Made by a program: the position numbers and the translations under genes. A DNA stretch of 64,000 nucleotides, taken from Hyphomonadaceae bacterium. GTDB lineage: Bacteria; Pseudomonadota; Alphaproteobacteria; Rhizobiales; Hyphomicrobiaceae. The stretch spans positions 1-64,000 of the forward strand of contig JAIEQJ010000073.1 in assembly GCA_019747815.1 (NCBI GenBank). The letters run 5' to 3'. Shown piece by piece: positions 25,685-35,920 of this stretch (its first letter is position 1; each line of letters starts with the position of its first letter). The notes under the pieces were generated by a model. It was not told the DNA's origin and ran no database searches. It saw only the letters and a program-made list of their open reading frames with translations.

Positions 25685-26857
25685 TCACTTCAGCGGGCAG
25701 TCGGCGGCGTGGCTGTCGGCATAGCTTGAGAACACCTTTTGGACGATCTCGGTCTGGAACTTGCCGTCTGGGCGCTTGGCCACCTTCACCAGATAGAAGT
25801 CCTGGATCGGGAAGCCGTTGCTGTTGAACTTGAAGGCGCCGCGCACCGATGGGAAATCGGCCTTTCTGAGGGCAGCGCGCATCGCCGCCTTGTCGGCAAG
25901 CTTGCCGCCGACCGCCTTGACCGCGCTGTCGATCAGTTGTGCGGCATCATAGGCCTGCATGGCGTAGCTGCCGGGCACGTAGCCGTACTCCCTCTCGAAG
26001 TCGGCCACGAACTTCATGTTTGCGGGCGTGTCGGTATTGGGCGCCCAGGTCATGCCGGAGAAGAAGCCGACCGCTGCATCCTGCTGCGCCGGCAGCGTCG
26101 ACTCATCGACCGTGAACACCGACAGGAAGGGGATCCTATCGAGGCCGGCCTGACGGTATTGCTTGACAAGGTTGACGCCCATGCCGCCCGGCATGAATAC
26201 GAAGAAGGCATCCGGCTTGGCGGCGGCGATCCTGGCAAGCTCGGCCGCGAAGTCGAGCTGGCCGAGCGGGGTGTAGACCTCATCGGCAATCTCGCCTTTG
26301 AAGTGCTTCTTGAAGCCGCCGATCATGTCCTTGCCGGCCTGATAGTTGGGCGCCAGCAGGAAGGCCTTCTTGAACCCCTTGTCCTGCGCAAACTTGCCGA
26401 GCACCTCCGGCGGCTGGTCGTTCTGATAGGAGGTGTTGAAGAAGAACGGATTGCAGCTCTTGCCGGCGAGCGGGGAGGGACCCGCATTCGGACTGATCAG
26501 GAAGACGTTGGCCTCGGTGATCGGTCTTTGGATCGCCAACAGAATGTTTGAGAACACCGGCCCGACCACGAAGTCGACCTTGTCACGCTCGATGAGCTGC
26601 CGGGCCTTGCCCACGGCCACGTCCGGCTTCAGCTCGTCGTCCTGCACGATGACCGTGGTGGCCAAACCGCCGAGCTTGCCGCCGGCGTGCTTGATGCCCA
26701 GGTTGAAGCCGTCGCGGAGCTGCCCGCCGAGCACCGCCTGCGGTCCCGACAGCACCGCCATGATGCCGATCTTGAGCTCTTGGGCCTGTGCCGCGGCAGT
26801 TGCGAGTGCGGCGATCGTGAAAATTCCGGCGCCGGTGAACCCCTTGATCGTCGGCAT
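25685..26857 (-). CDS. ABC transporter substrate-binding protein (LivK-like)
   Basis: MPTIKGFTGAGIFTIAALATAAAQAQELKIGIMAVLSGPQAVLGGQLRDGFNLGIKHAGGKLGG; signal peptide. Confidence 0.9.
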   Translation of the reverse strand: MPTIKGFTGAGIFTIAALATAAAQAQELKIGIMAVLSGPQAVLGGQLRDGFNLGIKHAGGKLGGLATTVIVQDDELKPDVAVGKARQLIERDKVDFVVGPVFSNILLAIQRPITEANVFLISPNAGPSPLAGKSCNPFFFNTSYQNDQPPEVLGKFAQDKGFKKAFLLAPNYQAGKDMIGGFKKHFKGEIADEVYTPLGQLDFAAELARIAAAKPDAFFVFMPGGMGVNLVKQYRQAGLDRIPFLSVFTVDESTLPAQQDAAVGFFSGMTWAPNTDTPANMKFVADFEREYGYVPGSYAMQAYDAAQLIDSAVKAVGGKLADKAAMRAALRKADFPSVRGAFKFNSNGFPIQDFYLVKVAKRPDGKFQTEIVQKVFSSYADSHAADCPLK

Positions 26858-27097
26858 GTGCGTCACCCCCGATGAAAATATCATCCCATTCCATCGTGCC
26901 GGCGGCGCAATGCTCCGCCGCCGGACCGGCGCACTGTACGGGGACTGTCAGACCTCGGCAACGCCGCTGGCGTGCCGCGCGGTCGCCAGGCGCCGTCTCC
27001 GACCGATGATGCGCCACTGGCGCGGAGGCCGTCCGCGTTCTGTGTGGAAGGGCGAAAATGCCGGTGACAGAGGGGCTTGGTGCCCGGCCGCTGCCCG

Positions 27098-27946
27098 TCA
27101 TGTCGCGCCGCGATGCCGGCTCAGCCGCTTGCGCGCTTCGGCAGCCGCATCTTCCATGGTCATGAAGATGGCGCCTTCGGCCGACAGTTGCGTTACGAAG
27201 TCCTCCATGGCCAGCATGCGATAGCCGCGGCCGATGACATAGGGGTGCATGGTGTAGGTGAGGATGCCCCAATCGACCTCCCTCTTCATGTAGCGAAACT
27301 CGTCCAGCCAGTTTGCCATCACCGCGCGCGCCGGCTGCAGGCTTGCCAGGATGGTTTGCGGCGTGCGCACGAACTCGAAATGCGGATAGTCGTCCAGCGA
27401 CCAGCTGATCGGCATCTCGAGTAGCGCTGTTTCCTCGCCGAACTGATAGGGCTTGCCAAGATCGGCCACGTCGCCGCGTCGCGTCCAGTATGGCGCGTAG
27501 TCGCCGCCCATCAGGCTGCTGTCGTAGTGAAAGCCGTGCGCGATCAGGAGCTCGATGGTGTTGTCGCTCAAATCCCATGACGGGGAGCGGTAGCCGCGGG
27601 CCTTGCGGCCGCTCAGGCGTGCAATCGCGTCGTTGGCGCGCACAAGGTCGGCCTGCTCGGCCTCGCGGCTCAGGCTCGCCGGCGGAACGTGCGCCCAGCT
27701 ATGATGCGCAATCTCGTGTCCCCGCGCGATCACGGCCTCGCATTCCCTGGGAAAGCTCTCGATGGTGAAGCCGGGGATGAACCAGGTCGTGCGGATCGCA
27801 CGTGCCTCCAGAAAGGCAAGAATGCGGTGGGCGGCGCGCGCACCGAATTCGCCCCGCGACAGCGCCGTGGGCGTGGTCATGCCGCGGGCGATGAAGCCGG
27901 ACATGGTGTCGAAGTCGAACGTGAGGCAGACGATGTGGCGCGGCAT
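27098..27946 (-). CDS. polysaccharide deacetylase (CE4) family protein, PuuE/HpPgdA/cyclic-imidase-like subgroup
   Basis: MPRHIVCLTFDFDTMSGFIARGM...TTWFIPGFTIESFP...GHEIAHHSWAHVPP...GYRSPSWDLSDNTIELLIAHGFHYDSSLMGGDYAPY. Start ATG 27946. Confidence 0.85.
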   Translation of the reverse strand: MPRHIVCLTFDFDTMSGFIARGMTTPTALSRGEFGARAAHRILAFLEARAIRTTWFIPGFTIESFPRECEAVIARGHEIAHHSWAHVPPASLSREAEQADLVRANDAIARLSGRKARGYRSPSWDLSDNTIELLIAHGFHYDSSLMGGDYAPYWTRRGDVADLGKPYQFGEETALLEMPISWSLDDYPHFEFVRTPQTILASLQPARAVMANWLDEFRYMKREVDWGILTYTMHPYVIGRGYRMLAMEDFVTQLSAEGAIFMTMEDAAAEARKRLSRHRGAT

Positions 27947-28028
27947 GGCATTGCTCGATCGGCGATGGAACGCTAGAGCGAGTATAGCAGCGAGCCCGCC
28001 TCCCTCGACGTCGAAGGTGAACAAGCGC

Positions 28029-29195
28029 ATGGCGACACGGACGATCGGCATCATCCTGAACGGAGCCACGGGGCGCATCTGTTCGACGCAGCATCTGCAA
28101 AATGCCCTCGTGCCGATCCGCGACGAGGGCGGCCTCATCGTCGGCGATGATCGGGTGGTGCCCAGGCCTGTTCTCGTCGGCCGCGGCGCCGATCGCCTTG
28201 CCGAGATTGCCGCCGCCCACGGTATTGCCGATTGGACCACGGATCTCGACGCCGTGCTGGCCGATCCCGCGTTCAGCGTCATGTTCGACGCGGGCGTGAC
28301 CGGACATCGTGGGGCCGTGCTCGGCCGGGCCATCGCTGCGGGCAAGCACATCTACAGCGAGAAGCCGGTCGCTGCCTCCGTCGCTGAGGGGCTGGCTTTG
28401 CTGCGGGCGGCCGAGGCCCGCGGCCTCAAGCATGGCGCGGTCGAGGACAAGCTCTATCTGCCCGGGCTGCAGGAGCTTGCGCGCCTGGCCCGGGGCGGCT
28501 TTTTCGGCCGGATCATCGGCTTTCGTCTGGAGTTCGGCTGGTGGGTGTTTGATGGCGTCGATGAGCCGTGCCAGCGGCCCAGCTGGAACTACCAGCGCGC
28601 CGGAGGCGGCGGGCTGATCCTGGATATGTACCCGCATTGGCGCTATGTGCTGGAGGGCGTGGTGGGGCGCATCGGGCGGGTGGTATCGGCGGCTTCCACC
28701 GCAACGCCGGTGCGCGTTGACGAGCGGGGGCAGCGCTATGCTGTCGACGTCGAGGATACGTCTGTCACGCTGATCGAGCTCGAGAGCGGCGCCTGCGGCA
28801 CGGTTCTGAGCTCCTGGGCCACCCGCGTCCGTCGCGACGACCTCTTCACCTTCCAGGTCGATGGCAGCAAGGCCTCCGCAGTCGCCGGCCTGCACCGGTG
28901 CTGGACGCAGACCAATGCGCAGATTCCCGGAACAAGCCATGTCAACGTCGCAACCGACATCGGCGCCGACTACCGCGCCGCGTGGGATGAGGTGGTAAGG
29001 CCGGGTCCCCACCGCAATCCCTATCGTATCGGCTGGGAAAGCTTTCTCAGGCACCTCGTGGCAGGCAGCCCGATTGAGGCCGACCTCGCCGCAGGCGTGC
29101 GCGACATCGCGCTGGCTGAGGCCTGCTATCGCAGCATGGCCGAGGACAAATGGGTTGCACTCGACGACGTTGTGCAGCCCTCAGTGCGGGCCTAG
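28029..29195 (+). CDS. Gfo/Idh/MocA family oxidoreductase
   Basis: VTGHRGAVLGRAIAAGKHIYSEKPVAASVAEGLALLRAAEARG; start ATG 28029. Confidence 0.9.
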   Translation: MATRTIGIILNGATGRICSTQHLQNALVPIRDEGGLIVGDDRVVPRPVLVGRGADRLAEIAAAHGIADWTTDLDAVLADPAFSVMFDAGVTGHRGAVLGRAIAAGKHIYSEKPVAASVAEGLALLRAAEARGLKHGAVEDKLYLPGLQELARLARGGFFGRIIGFRLEFGWWVFDGVDEPCQRPSWNYQRAGGGGLILDMYPHWRYVLEGVVGRIGRVVSAASTATPVRVDERGQRYAVDVEDTSVTLIELESGACGTVLSSWATRVRRDDLFTFQVDGSKASAVAGLHRCWTQTNAQIPGTSHVNVATDIGADYRAAWDEVVRPGPHRNPYRIGWESFLRHLVAGSPIEADLAAGVRDIALAEACYRSMAEDKWVALDDVVQPSVRA

Positions 29196-30410
29196 CAGCT
29201 CCGCCGGCCGCCAGACAGACGTTTGCCTGCCGTTCTTGAACGTCGCAACCGGCTGCGCGATCTCGGCGACCGCCTGCTCCGGCGATTGCGCGTTGATGAT
29301 GACGATATCGGCCGGATGGCCAACCTTGAAGCCGTAGTCTTTGAGATTGAGCAGTTGTGCCGATCGCTCGGTCAGCATCTGGAAGCATTCGCGCAGCTGC
29401 GCCGGCCGATCGATCTGCAGAATGTTGGCATAGAGGTTGGCCATGCGGATCAGCGAGCAGTCGCCGTAGGGCGTGGCCGGATTGAGGATGTTGTTGGAGG
29501 AGAGCGAGCAGTTCACCCCCTGCTCGATCAGCAGATTTGCGTCCGCCACACCGCGCCGGACGTTGTGTGTCTGGTCGCGCCCCATGAGAAACAGATCCGT
29601 TGCCGGCAGGACCGTGACGGCTATCCCGGCATTGGCGAGCTGCCGGCCGAGTGCGGCCACCTGATCCGGCGGCAGCAGCGAGAGCTTGGCCATGTGGCCC
29701 ACAACGACACGGCCGCCGCGCTTGTATTTCTCCGTCAGCTCGCGCACCAGATGGATGTTCATGGCGTCCGGCGTCGGGCCGACGTCCAGATGCATGTCGA
29801 TGTCGACATCGAACTCGCGCGCGAGTTCGAAGATGCGCCGGATCTGGCCGGCCTCGTCGGAGTCATAGCGCGGCGCGCCGCCGATCAGCTTGGCGCCGCG
29901 CTTGAGCGCTTCGATCAGCAACGCATCGGTGCCGGGGTAGTTGAGCAGCCCTTCCTGCGGAAAGACGCAGATCTCGATGTCGATCGCCCACCTGTAATCG
30001 GCAATCAGCGATTGCACCCCTTCGAAGCCGCGCATGCCGATGCCCGGATCGACCTCGACCTGGGTGCGCATGCGCGTGGTGCCGTGCAGAATGCATTGCT
30101 CGAGGGTGCGCTCGGCGCGCGCACGCACGTCCTCCACCGACATGCCGGGCTTCAAGGGCGTCACGCCTTTGACGGGGCTCAGCTGCGCGCGCGCCTGCGG
30201 GGCGCAGCGATCGATGATGCGCGACTTGTCGAGATGGATGTGGGTCTCGATCAGGCCGGGGCAGGCGAGCCGTCCGTCGGCGGCATAGATCCGGGCCGCG
30301 GCGTCGAGTTTGGGTTCGATGGCGGCGATGCGGCCCTTGCTGACGCCGATGTCGAGAGGCCCTGCGGAGATGCGGTCGGCCAAACGAGCCCCGCGGATGA
30401 TGAGATCCAT
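29181..30410 (-). CDS. amidohydrolase, cytosine deaminase/AtzC-like
   Basis: CPGLIETHIHLDKSRIIDRCAP; TRMRTQVEVDPGIGMRGFEGVQSLIADYRWAIDIEICVFPQEGLLNYPG; DIDMHLDVGPTPDAMNIHLV; VVVGHMAKLSLLPPDQ. Start ATG 30410. Confidence 0.87.
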   Translation of the reverse strand: MDLIIRGARLADRISAGPLDIGVSKGRIAAIEPKLDAAARIYAADGRLACPGLIETHIHLDKSRIIDRCAPQARAQLSPVKGVTPLKPGMSVEDVRARAERTLEQCILHGTTRMRTQVEVDPGIGMRGFEGVQSLIADYRWAIDIEICVFPQEGLLNYPGTDALLIEALKRGAKLIGGAPRYDSDEAGQIRRIFELAREFDVDIDMHLDVGPTPDAMNIHLVRELTEKYKRGGRVVVGHMAKLSLLPPDQVAALGRQLANAGIAVTVLPATDLFLMGRDQTHNVRRGVADANLLIEQGVNCSLSSNNILNPATPYGDCSLIRMANLYANILQIDRPAQLRECFQMLTERSAQLLNLKDYGFKVGHPADIVIINAQSPEQAVAEIAQPVATFKNGRQTSVWRPAELLGPH

Positions 30411-30442
30411 GGCTGTGTCCTTCCTGGGCGCGCCGGCCGCTT

Positions 30443-31426
30443 CTATTTGCCGGGCTCGACCTTGATATTCGCGCCCTTGATGATGGGCCACCACTTCTCG
30501 ATCTCGGCCTTGTGATGCGCGCCGAGCGCCTTGGCGGTTTGCTGCTCGGGGGGTGGAATCTCCTGGCCGAGGCCGGCCAGCCGCTGACGCACGGTGGGAT
30601 CGGCGAGGGCGTCCATGGCGGCGGCGCTGAGCTTGGCTATGGCATCGGGCGGTGTGCCCTTGGGCACCCAGAAGCCGTTCCACGTCGAGATGTAGAGGCC
30701 GGGCGCACCCGCCTCATCCACGGTCGGAATGTCCGGGGCAGCCGCCAGCCGCGCGCCGGCCGTCACGGCGTAGGCCTTGACGTCCCCGTTGCGGATGTAG
30801 GGCAGGGCCGTGATCGCCTGATCGAACGTCAGATCGATGTGGCCGCCGACCAGATCGCGCATGATGTCGGACGATCCCGCGCGATAGGGCACGAACTTGA
30901 AGCGGGCCCCCGTCATGCTCTGGAAGTAGATGCCGCTGACGTGCTGGCCCGACCCGGGTCCGGCCGTGCCCTGTGTTGCAGTCTCCGGGTTGGCCTTGAG
31001 CCAGGCGATAAGGTCCTTGAGGTTCGCTGCAGGCAAACCTTTCTTTCCCACGAGGACATACGGATTGCTGGAGAGGCGTGCGACCGGGTCGAAATCGTTC
31101 AGAAGATCGTATTGCAGCGGGAATACTGCGCCGTTGACGACATGGGTGGGCCAGTTGCCGATGTTGAACGTGTAGCCATCGGGGGCCGATCGCGCGACCC
31201 GGCCGATCGCAATCGCTCCCGAGGCGCCCGTCACATTCTCCACGACCACGTTCTGACCGAGGGGCACCCGCATGCGCTCGGCCATCGTGCGCGCAACCGT
31301 ATCCAAGGGACCGCCCGCGCCGAACGGTACAATCAAAGTGACCGGACGCGACGGGTAGGGTTGCGCCTGGGCCACGCCGATGCTGGCCAAAACGACGCAC
31401 GCCAGGAAGAAGCATTGCCTTGTCAT
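30443..31426 (-). CDS. tripartite tricarboxylate transporter (Bug/TctC) substrate-binding protein
   Basis: QAQPYPSRPVTLIVPFGAGGPLDTVARTMAERM; signal peptide MTRQCFFLACVVLASIGVAQA; start ATG 31426. Confidence 0.92.
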   Translation of the reverse strand: MTRQCFFLACVVLASIGVAQAQPYPSRPVTLIVPFGAGGPLDTVARTMAERMRVPLGQNVVVENVTGASGAIAIGRVARSAPDGYTFNIGNWPTHVVNGAVFPLQYDLLNDFDPVARLSSNPYVLVGKKGLPAANLKDLIAWLKANPETATQGTAGPGSGQHVSGIYFQSMTGARFKFVPYRAGSSDIMRDLVGGHIDLTFDQAITALPYIRNGDVKAYAVTAGARLAAAPDIPTVDEAGAPGLYISTWNGFWVPKGTPPDAIAKLSAAAMDALADPTVRQRLAGLGQEIPPPEQQTAKALGAHHKAEIEKWWPIIKGANIKVEPGK

Positions 31427-32166
31427 CTTAGTCTCCGCGCGCTCGGCGCAACATCCGTGGATGAGCTGTGAGGTGTCATTGGTTGTCCACCCGATCCCAC
31501 GGAGGAGACTGGCGGTGCTGACGCTGCCGTGCGCCGCGGGGATCCGATGGACAAGCGCGACAATGCACGTTCGAGGCTGCGCCGTCGAGGCTTGCGCGTC
31601 CGCCGCCGCGAATGAAGACAGTCGTGCGCCGGCGGCAAAGATCGGGCCACGCCAGCCCCGCCCAGATCGCTGACGATAGCCGACATATCGCCAGTCAACA
31701 GCATCCTGATCGGCAACGGCCGCCGGCGATCTTTCCGCTGAGACGTGCACGCTGCAGCCACGTGTCGTTCGGAGCGGTGCATTGCGATCTCGCCGCGGGG
31801 TCTCGGGTGCCCTTCTGCGTGCGTCGTTCTCGGTAAGCTGCGGCTGCTGCGGCGGCGACGCATCGACGCTCATATTCGATGAATTGGAAAATATCGAAAA
31901 AATTGGCTAGACACGATATATCCACCGACATACCATGAGGGCAAGCTCCAGCAGCAACAGGAGCGAAGATGATTTCGCCGCCAAGCGTCCGAGCCAACAA
32001 TGATCGGGGCGTTTGTTGCACGGGGAGTGAGACGCGTGGTGACGGCCCGACCGGGCGAGCTATTCGCCCATCCAACCGATGTCGGGGGGCGTGACGCCTC
32101 TCTCCCAGCTTTGTGGCATGGGCTGCTCAGCAGCGCCCGCAGATCGTCCAATAGCCGCGTTTGCGC

Positions 32167-33492
32167 ATGGGGAGAACAGCCGTGACGACACAGACGCTGT
32201 CACATTCACAGTCGCAGGAGGCCGTCAGCGCCTATCGCTGGCTCCAGCTCGTCGTTGGCGTGGTGTGCATGGTGGCCGTCGCCAACCTGCAATACTCGTG
32301 GACCCTGTTTGTCCCCGACATCCAGAAGACCTACGGCTGGTCGCGCGCTTCGATCCAGACCTCGTTCACGATCTTCGTCTTGATGCAGACCTGGGCCACA
32401 CCGCTCCTTGGCATCCTCATCGACCGCTACGGCCCGAGACCGGTGATGTTGCTGGGCGGCCTTGCAGCGGGATCGGCCTGGATCGTCAATTCGTATGCCA
32501 CATCCCTCACGGGCTTCTACATGGGTGCCGCCGTCGGGGGCATCGGAGCCAGCTGCGTCAATGCCTGTGCCGTCAACAACGCGCTGAAATGGTTCCCTGA
32601 TCGGCGCGGTCTTGCGGTCGGTCTCACAGCCGCGGGATATGGGGCGGGGGCAATCTTCACGACCTTGCCGATCGCCCAGATGATCAAGAGCAGCGGCATC
32701 TCGCCCACGTTCTTCCTGTTCGGCCTGATCCAGGGCGCGATCATCCTGGCTGCCGGCGCCTTCATGCGCGCGCCGCAGGCGCGGGAGGTGCGCTTCTCCG
32801 AGCACGTCCTGCAGTCGCGGCGCGACTACACCCTGGGTGAAGCCGTGCGCACGCCGGTGCTGTGGGTGTTGATGCTCATGTTCACGTGCACGATCACCGG
32901 CGGGCTGCTGGCGGTGGCGCAGCTGAGCTTGATCGCGCAGGACTTCGGCGTGAAGGACATGCAGGTCAACGCCGTATTCTTCACCATGGCGGCCTTGCCC
33001 TTCGCCTTGATGCTCGATCGCTTCATGAACGGACTTTCGCGACCGCTGTTTGGGTGGATTTCAGACTCCATCGGGCGCGAGAAGACGATGTTCTTCGCCT
33101 TCTCTCTCGAGGCCATCGGCATTCTTGCCCTCGCCAACTTCGGCGCAAATCCATGGGCGTTCGTCATCTTGTCAGGCGTCGTCTTCCTGGCGTGGGGTGA
33201 GGTCTACAGCCTATTCGGTGCGATCACCGGCGATACGTACGGAACCAAGCACGCCGGTAAGATCTATGGGCTGCTGTTCTTGTCAAAGGGGTTCGCGGCG
33301 CTGTTCGTGCCGGTCGGCAATTTGATCATGGAGGCAACCGGCACCTGGACGACGGTGCTCTACATCGTTGCCGGCATGGACCTGGTTGCAGCCTTCTCGG
33401 CCATCCTCATCCTGCGGCCGCTGCTGGTGCGCCACCACGCCCGCGATGCGGCGACCAAGGCAGCCTTGGGCGGCGCACTCAAGACCCATTGA
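32167..33492 (+). CDS. MFS transporter, oxalate/formate antiporter (OFA)-like
   Basis: 12-TM-like; NLQYSWTLFVPDIQKTYGWSRASIQTSFTIFVLMQTWATPLLG; MNGLSRPLFGWISDSIGREKTM. Confidence 0.88.
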   Translation: MGRTAVTTQTLSHSQSQEAVSAYRWLQLVVGVVCMVAVANLQYSWTLFVPDIQKTYGWSRASIQTSFTIFVLMQTWATPLLGILIDRYGPRPVMLLGGLAAGSAWIVNSYATSLTGFYMGAAVGGIGASCVNACAVNNALKWFPDRRGLAVGLTAAGYGAGAIFTTLPIAQMIKSSGISPTFFLFGLIQGAIILAAGAFMRAPQAREVRFSEHVLQSRRDYTLGEAVRTPVLWVLMLMFTCTITGGLLAVAQLSLIAQDFGVKDMQVNAVFFTMAALPFALMLDRFMNGLSRPLFGWISDSIGREKTMFFAFSLEAIGILALANFGANPWAFVILSGVVFLAWGEVYSLFGAITGDTYGTKHAGKIYGLLFLSKGFAALFVPVGNLIMEATGTWTTVLYIVAGMDLVAAFSAILILRPLLVRHHARDAATKAALGGALKTH

Positions 33493-33578
33493 CGATGGCC
33501 GCGGGCCGGGGGTTCAACCGGCCCGCTGACCGCCGACGATGGGGATGTGAAGCGCCGGACCTGAGACGGAACCCGCCC

Positions 33579-34151
33579 TCACATCCATTTCGGCGTGGTC
33601 ACGGGCGTGAATGTGCGAAACGCCTGGAGCAGCGGCCGCGGATCCGACTGCACGATGATCATGCCCTTTTGCTGTGGCGGCAAGAAGCCGTGCTCGATCA
33701 TGTCGTCGATGAAGCGCAGCAGGTTGTCGTAGAATCCGCCGACATTGTAGAGGCCGAGCGGCTTCTTGTGGCCGTCGAACTGCGCATCGACCCACATCTC
33801 GAACAGCTCCTCGACCGTTCCGACCCCGCCCGGCATGGCGATGAAGCCGTCTGAGACGGCTGCCATGCGCAGCTTGCGGGCAGACCGGGTATCAACAATC
33901 TCGGCCTCGGTGAGGTTGGGATACTGCTGGCCCTTCTCGACCAGAAGGCGGGGGATGATGCCGTGCGCCCGGCCGCCGGCCTCCAGCGCGGCATCGGCAA
34001 CGATCTTCATCAGACCCTTGCTTGTGCCGCCGAAGACGAGCTCGATACGCTGCTCGGCAAGGGCCCGGCCGAGCGCCGCGGCGGCGTGGCGGTAGATATC
34101 GCCCTTGCCGAAGTTGGAGCCGCAAAACACCGCAATCTTCATCAGGCCCAT
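33579..34151 (-). CDS. LOG-family (TIGR00730) protein, putative nucleoside 5'-monophosphate phosphoribohydrolase
   Basis: MKIAVFCGSNFGKGDIYRHAAAALGRALAEQRIELVFGGTSKGLM...GFIAMPGGVGTVEELFEMWVDAQ (PGGxGTxxE). Confidence 0.92.
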   Translation of the reverse strand: MGLMKIAVFCGSNFGKGDIYRHAAAALGRALAEQRIELVFGGTSKGLMKIVADAALEAGGRAHGIIPRLLVEKGQQYPNLTEAEIVDTRSARKLRMAAVSDGFIAMPGGVGTVEELFEMWVDAQFDGHKKPLGLYNVGGFYDNLLRFIDDMIEHGFLPPQQKGMIIVQSDPRPLLQAFRTFTPVTTPKWM

Positions 34152-34204
34152 GCCTCCTTCGCCGTTTCGGGTTCCGTCGCGAGGTGCCAGCGTTGGTGTC
34201 GCCC

Positions 34205-34627
34205 TCAGTCGAACGATCTTGCACCTTCGATGGCCGCCAGGCCAGCCTTGGCGGCCTCCAGGTCCTCCTCGCCGGTCTGCGAGCCTACTCCTATGCCGCC
34301 GATGGTGACGTTGTCGACGATGACCGGCAGACCGCCCTTGAGATTGACGAGACGCCCCGAGGTGGCGTGCGCCAGGCGAAACTCCAGATCGCCGACGATG
34401 CCGCCTGTCGGGCCCCGGCTGGAGGCGGCGGTCGCCGCCTTGCGGATGGCGGATTCGATGCTCAGGGTCTTCGCACCGTCCATGCGCGTGAAGGCGAGCA
34501 AGTTGCCGCCGTCGTCGACCACGGCGATGCACTGCGGCTTGCCCATGGCCACCGCCTTCTTGACCGCGGCATCAATGATCTTCATCGCCCCGGCGTGGGT
34601 CAGACGCAGATGCTTCTCGACATTCAT
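34205..34627 (-). CDS. GlcG/HbpS (heme-binding) family protein
   Basis: HAGAMKIIDAAVKKAVAMGKPQCIAVVDDGGNLLAFTRMDGAKTLSIESAIRKA; start ATG 34627. Confidence 0.9.
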   Translation of the reverse strand: MNVEKHLRLTHAGAMKIIDAAVKKAVAMGKPQCIAVVDDGGNLLAFTRMDGAKTLSIESAIRKAATAASSRGPTGGIVGDLEFRLAHATSGRLVNLKGGLPVIVDNVTIGGIGVGSQTGEEDLEAAKAGLAAIEGARSFD

Positions 34628-34652
34628 CCTGGTTCTCCGTGAGGCGTGGCAA

Positions 34653-35768
34653 CTAGGTCTTGGCTTCGGCAATGACGCAAATGAGATTGGCGCCGGGGGG
34701 ACCCTGGTGCTCCGCGCCGGCAGACGCCAGGAACATCGTATCGCCGACAATGGAGGCGACGACGGCGTGCGCCACGGCCTTGGCCTGGATGCCGCTGAAA
34801 GGGGCCAGGAAGTCCGAGTGCAGGACATGCCGCCGGCCGCGCACGTTGGTGACATAGTCGGCGCCGGCATTGACAAGCACGCCGGCGATGCGCTTGCGGT
34901 CTGTCTCTGCAACCATGCCGTCCCGCAATTCGAGCCCCGCCTGGCTGAAGGCCTTGCGAGCGCCGCCGGCGTCCAACTGGTCCGTCATGACGCCGTGCGA
35001 TGCCATCAGGTGACCGGGGGCGCCCTCGACATTGCCGATCACAAGAACCCGGCAGGCCACTTGCTCGCCGCCGGCCGAGGTCGATGCAACCGAGGAATAG
35101 AGCGACTTTTCGACATTGATCACGCCGTCCTTGAGCTTGCCCCGCTCCACCTCTCCCGTCGCCACCGCAACGCCCAGGGCGCACGCGCCCTTCGCCAGCG
35201 AGGATGCGACCGCCGGATTGGTGTTGACGACCTTCTGATTGCGCTTCTCGGCGTCGGCGATGCGCGCAGGCGTCATCGCGGGGCATTTCACCTCGACGCA
35301 TTCGACTTGCGAGGGGTGGGTGATGCCGGCATCGCGCATGGCCTGCCGCACGGTCTCGGCAACGAGATCGACCTGGACCATCGTGCCGTACTCTTCCGGC
35401 TTCAGCTCGCGGGAGCTCGCAACGCCAAGCGCCAGGCGCTTGCCCTGTGCCGGTGCGCCGCCCGGCTGCTTGATGAACAGGTAGATGTGCGGCGACATGA
35501 TGCCGCCTACGCCGCCGATCATCATCATCGGGATCTTAGCGAACACCTCCTGGCGAGAGAGCCCCAGCCGTTCCGACAGCAGGACTTCCATGGCCAGGGT
35601 GGCATAGCCGCGGGCGTAAGGATCGCCCTCCGTCTGCGCCATGATGGCCACGACATGTGCCGGATCCACGGCCTTGCGATCGAACAGTGCTGCAACCTGC
35701 GATACGTCGCCGGGCGAGCTCATCGGCACGCAAAACACCTTGGCTTCCAGTTTCTGCTTATCGGACAT
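34653..35768 (-). CDS. ring-opening amidohydrolase (cyanuric acid amidohydrolase/barbiturase family)
   Basis: MSDKQKLEAKVFCVPMSSPGDVSQVAALFDRK...SSVASTSAGGEQVACRVLVIGN...GRRHVLHSDFLAPFSGIQAKAVAHAVVASIVGDTMFLASAGAEHQGPPGANLICVIA; triplicated-domain family. Substrate (barbiturate vs cyanurate vs other) not assignable by eye. Start ATG 35768. Confidence 0.9.
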   Translation of the reverse strand: MSDKQKLEAKVFCVPMSSPGDVSQVAALFDRKAVDPAHVVAIMAQTEGDPYARGYATLAMEVLLSERLGLSRQEVFAKIPMMMIGGVGGIMSPHIYLFIKQPGGAPAQGKRLALGVASSRELKPEEYGTMVQVDLVAETVRQAMRDAGITHPSQVECVEVKCPAMTPARIADAEKRNQKVVNTNPAVASSLAKGACALGVAVATGEVERGKLKDGVINVEKSLYSSVASTSAGGEQVACRVLVIGNVEGAPGHLMASHGVMTDQLDAGGARKAFSQAGLELRDGMVAETDRKRIAGVLVNAGADYVTNVRGRRHVLHSDFLAPFSGIQAKAVAHAVVASIVGDTMFLASAGAEHQGPPGANLICVIAEAKT

Positions 35769-35920
35769 GGGCTCCCTCCTGGCGTCATGGCACGGCATGC
35801 GCCGCCGCTGGCTTGGCCGGCTATTTTCCACATGGCACGCACCCGAGCGCGCCTGAGAGGGTGCGCGCGGCGCCTGGCCGGTCGCGATTGATAAACTTAC
35901 GATAATGCGACATGTCAAGA

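Noticed and set aside
31450-32160. Several short ORFs between Bug receptor and MFS transporter
   Set aside because: No SD/domain support and mutually overlapping; treated as intergenic/regulatory.
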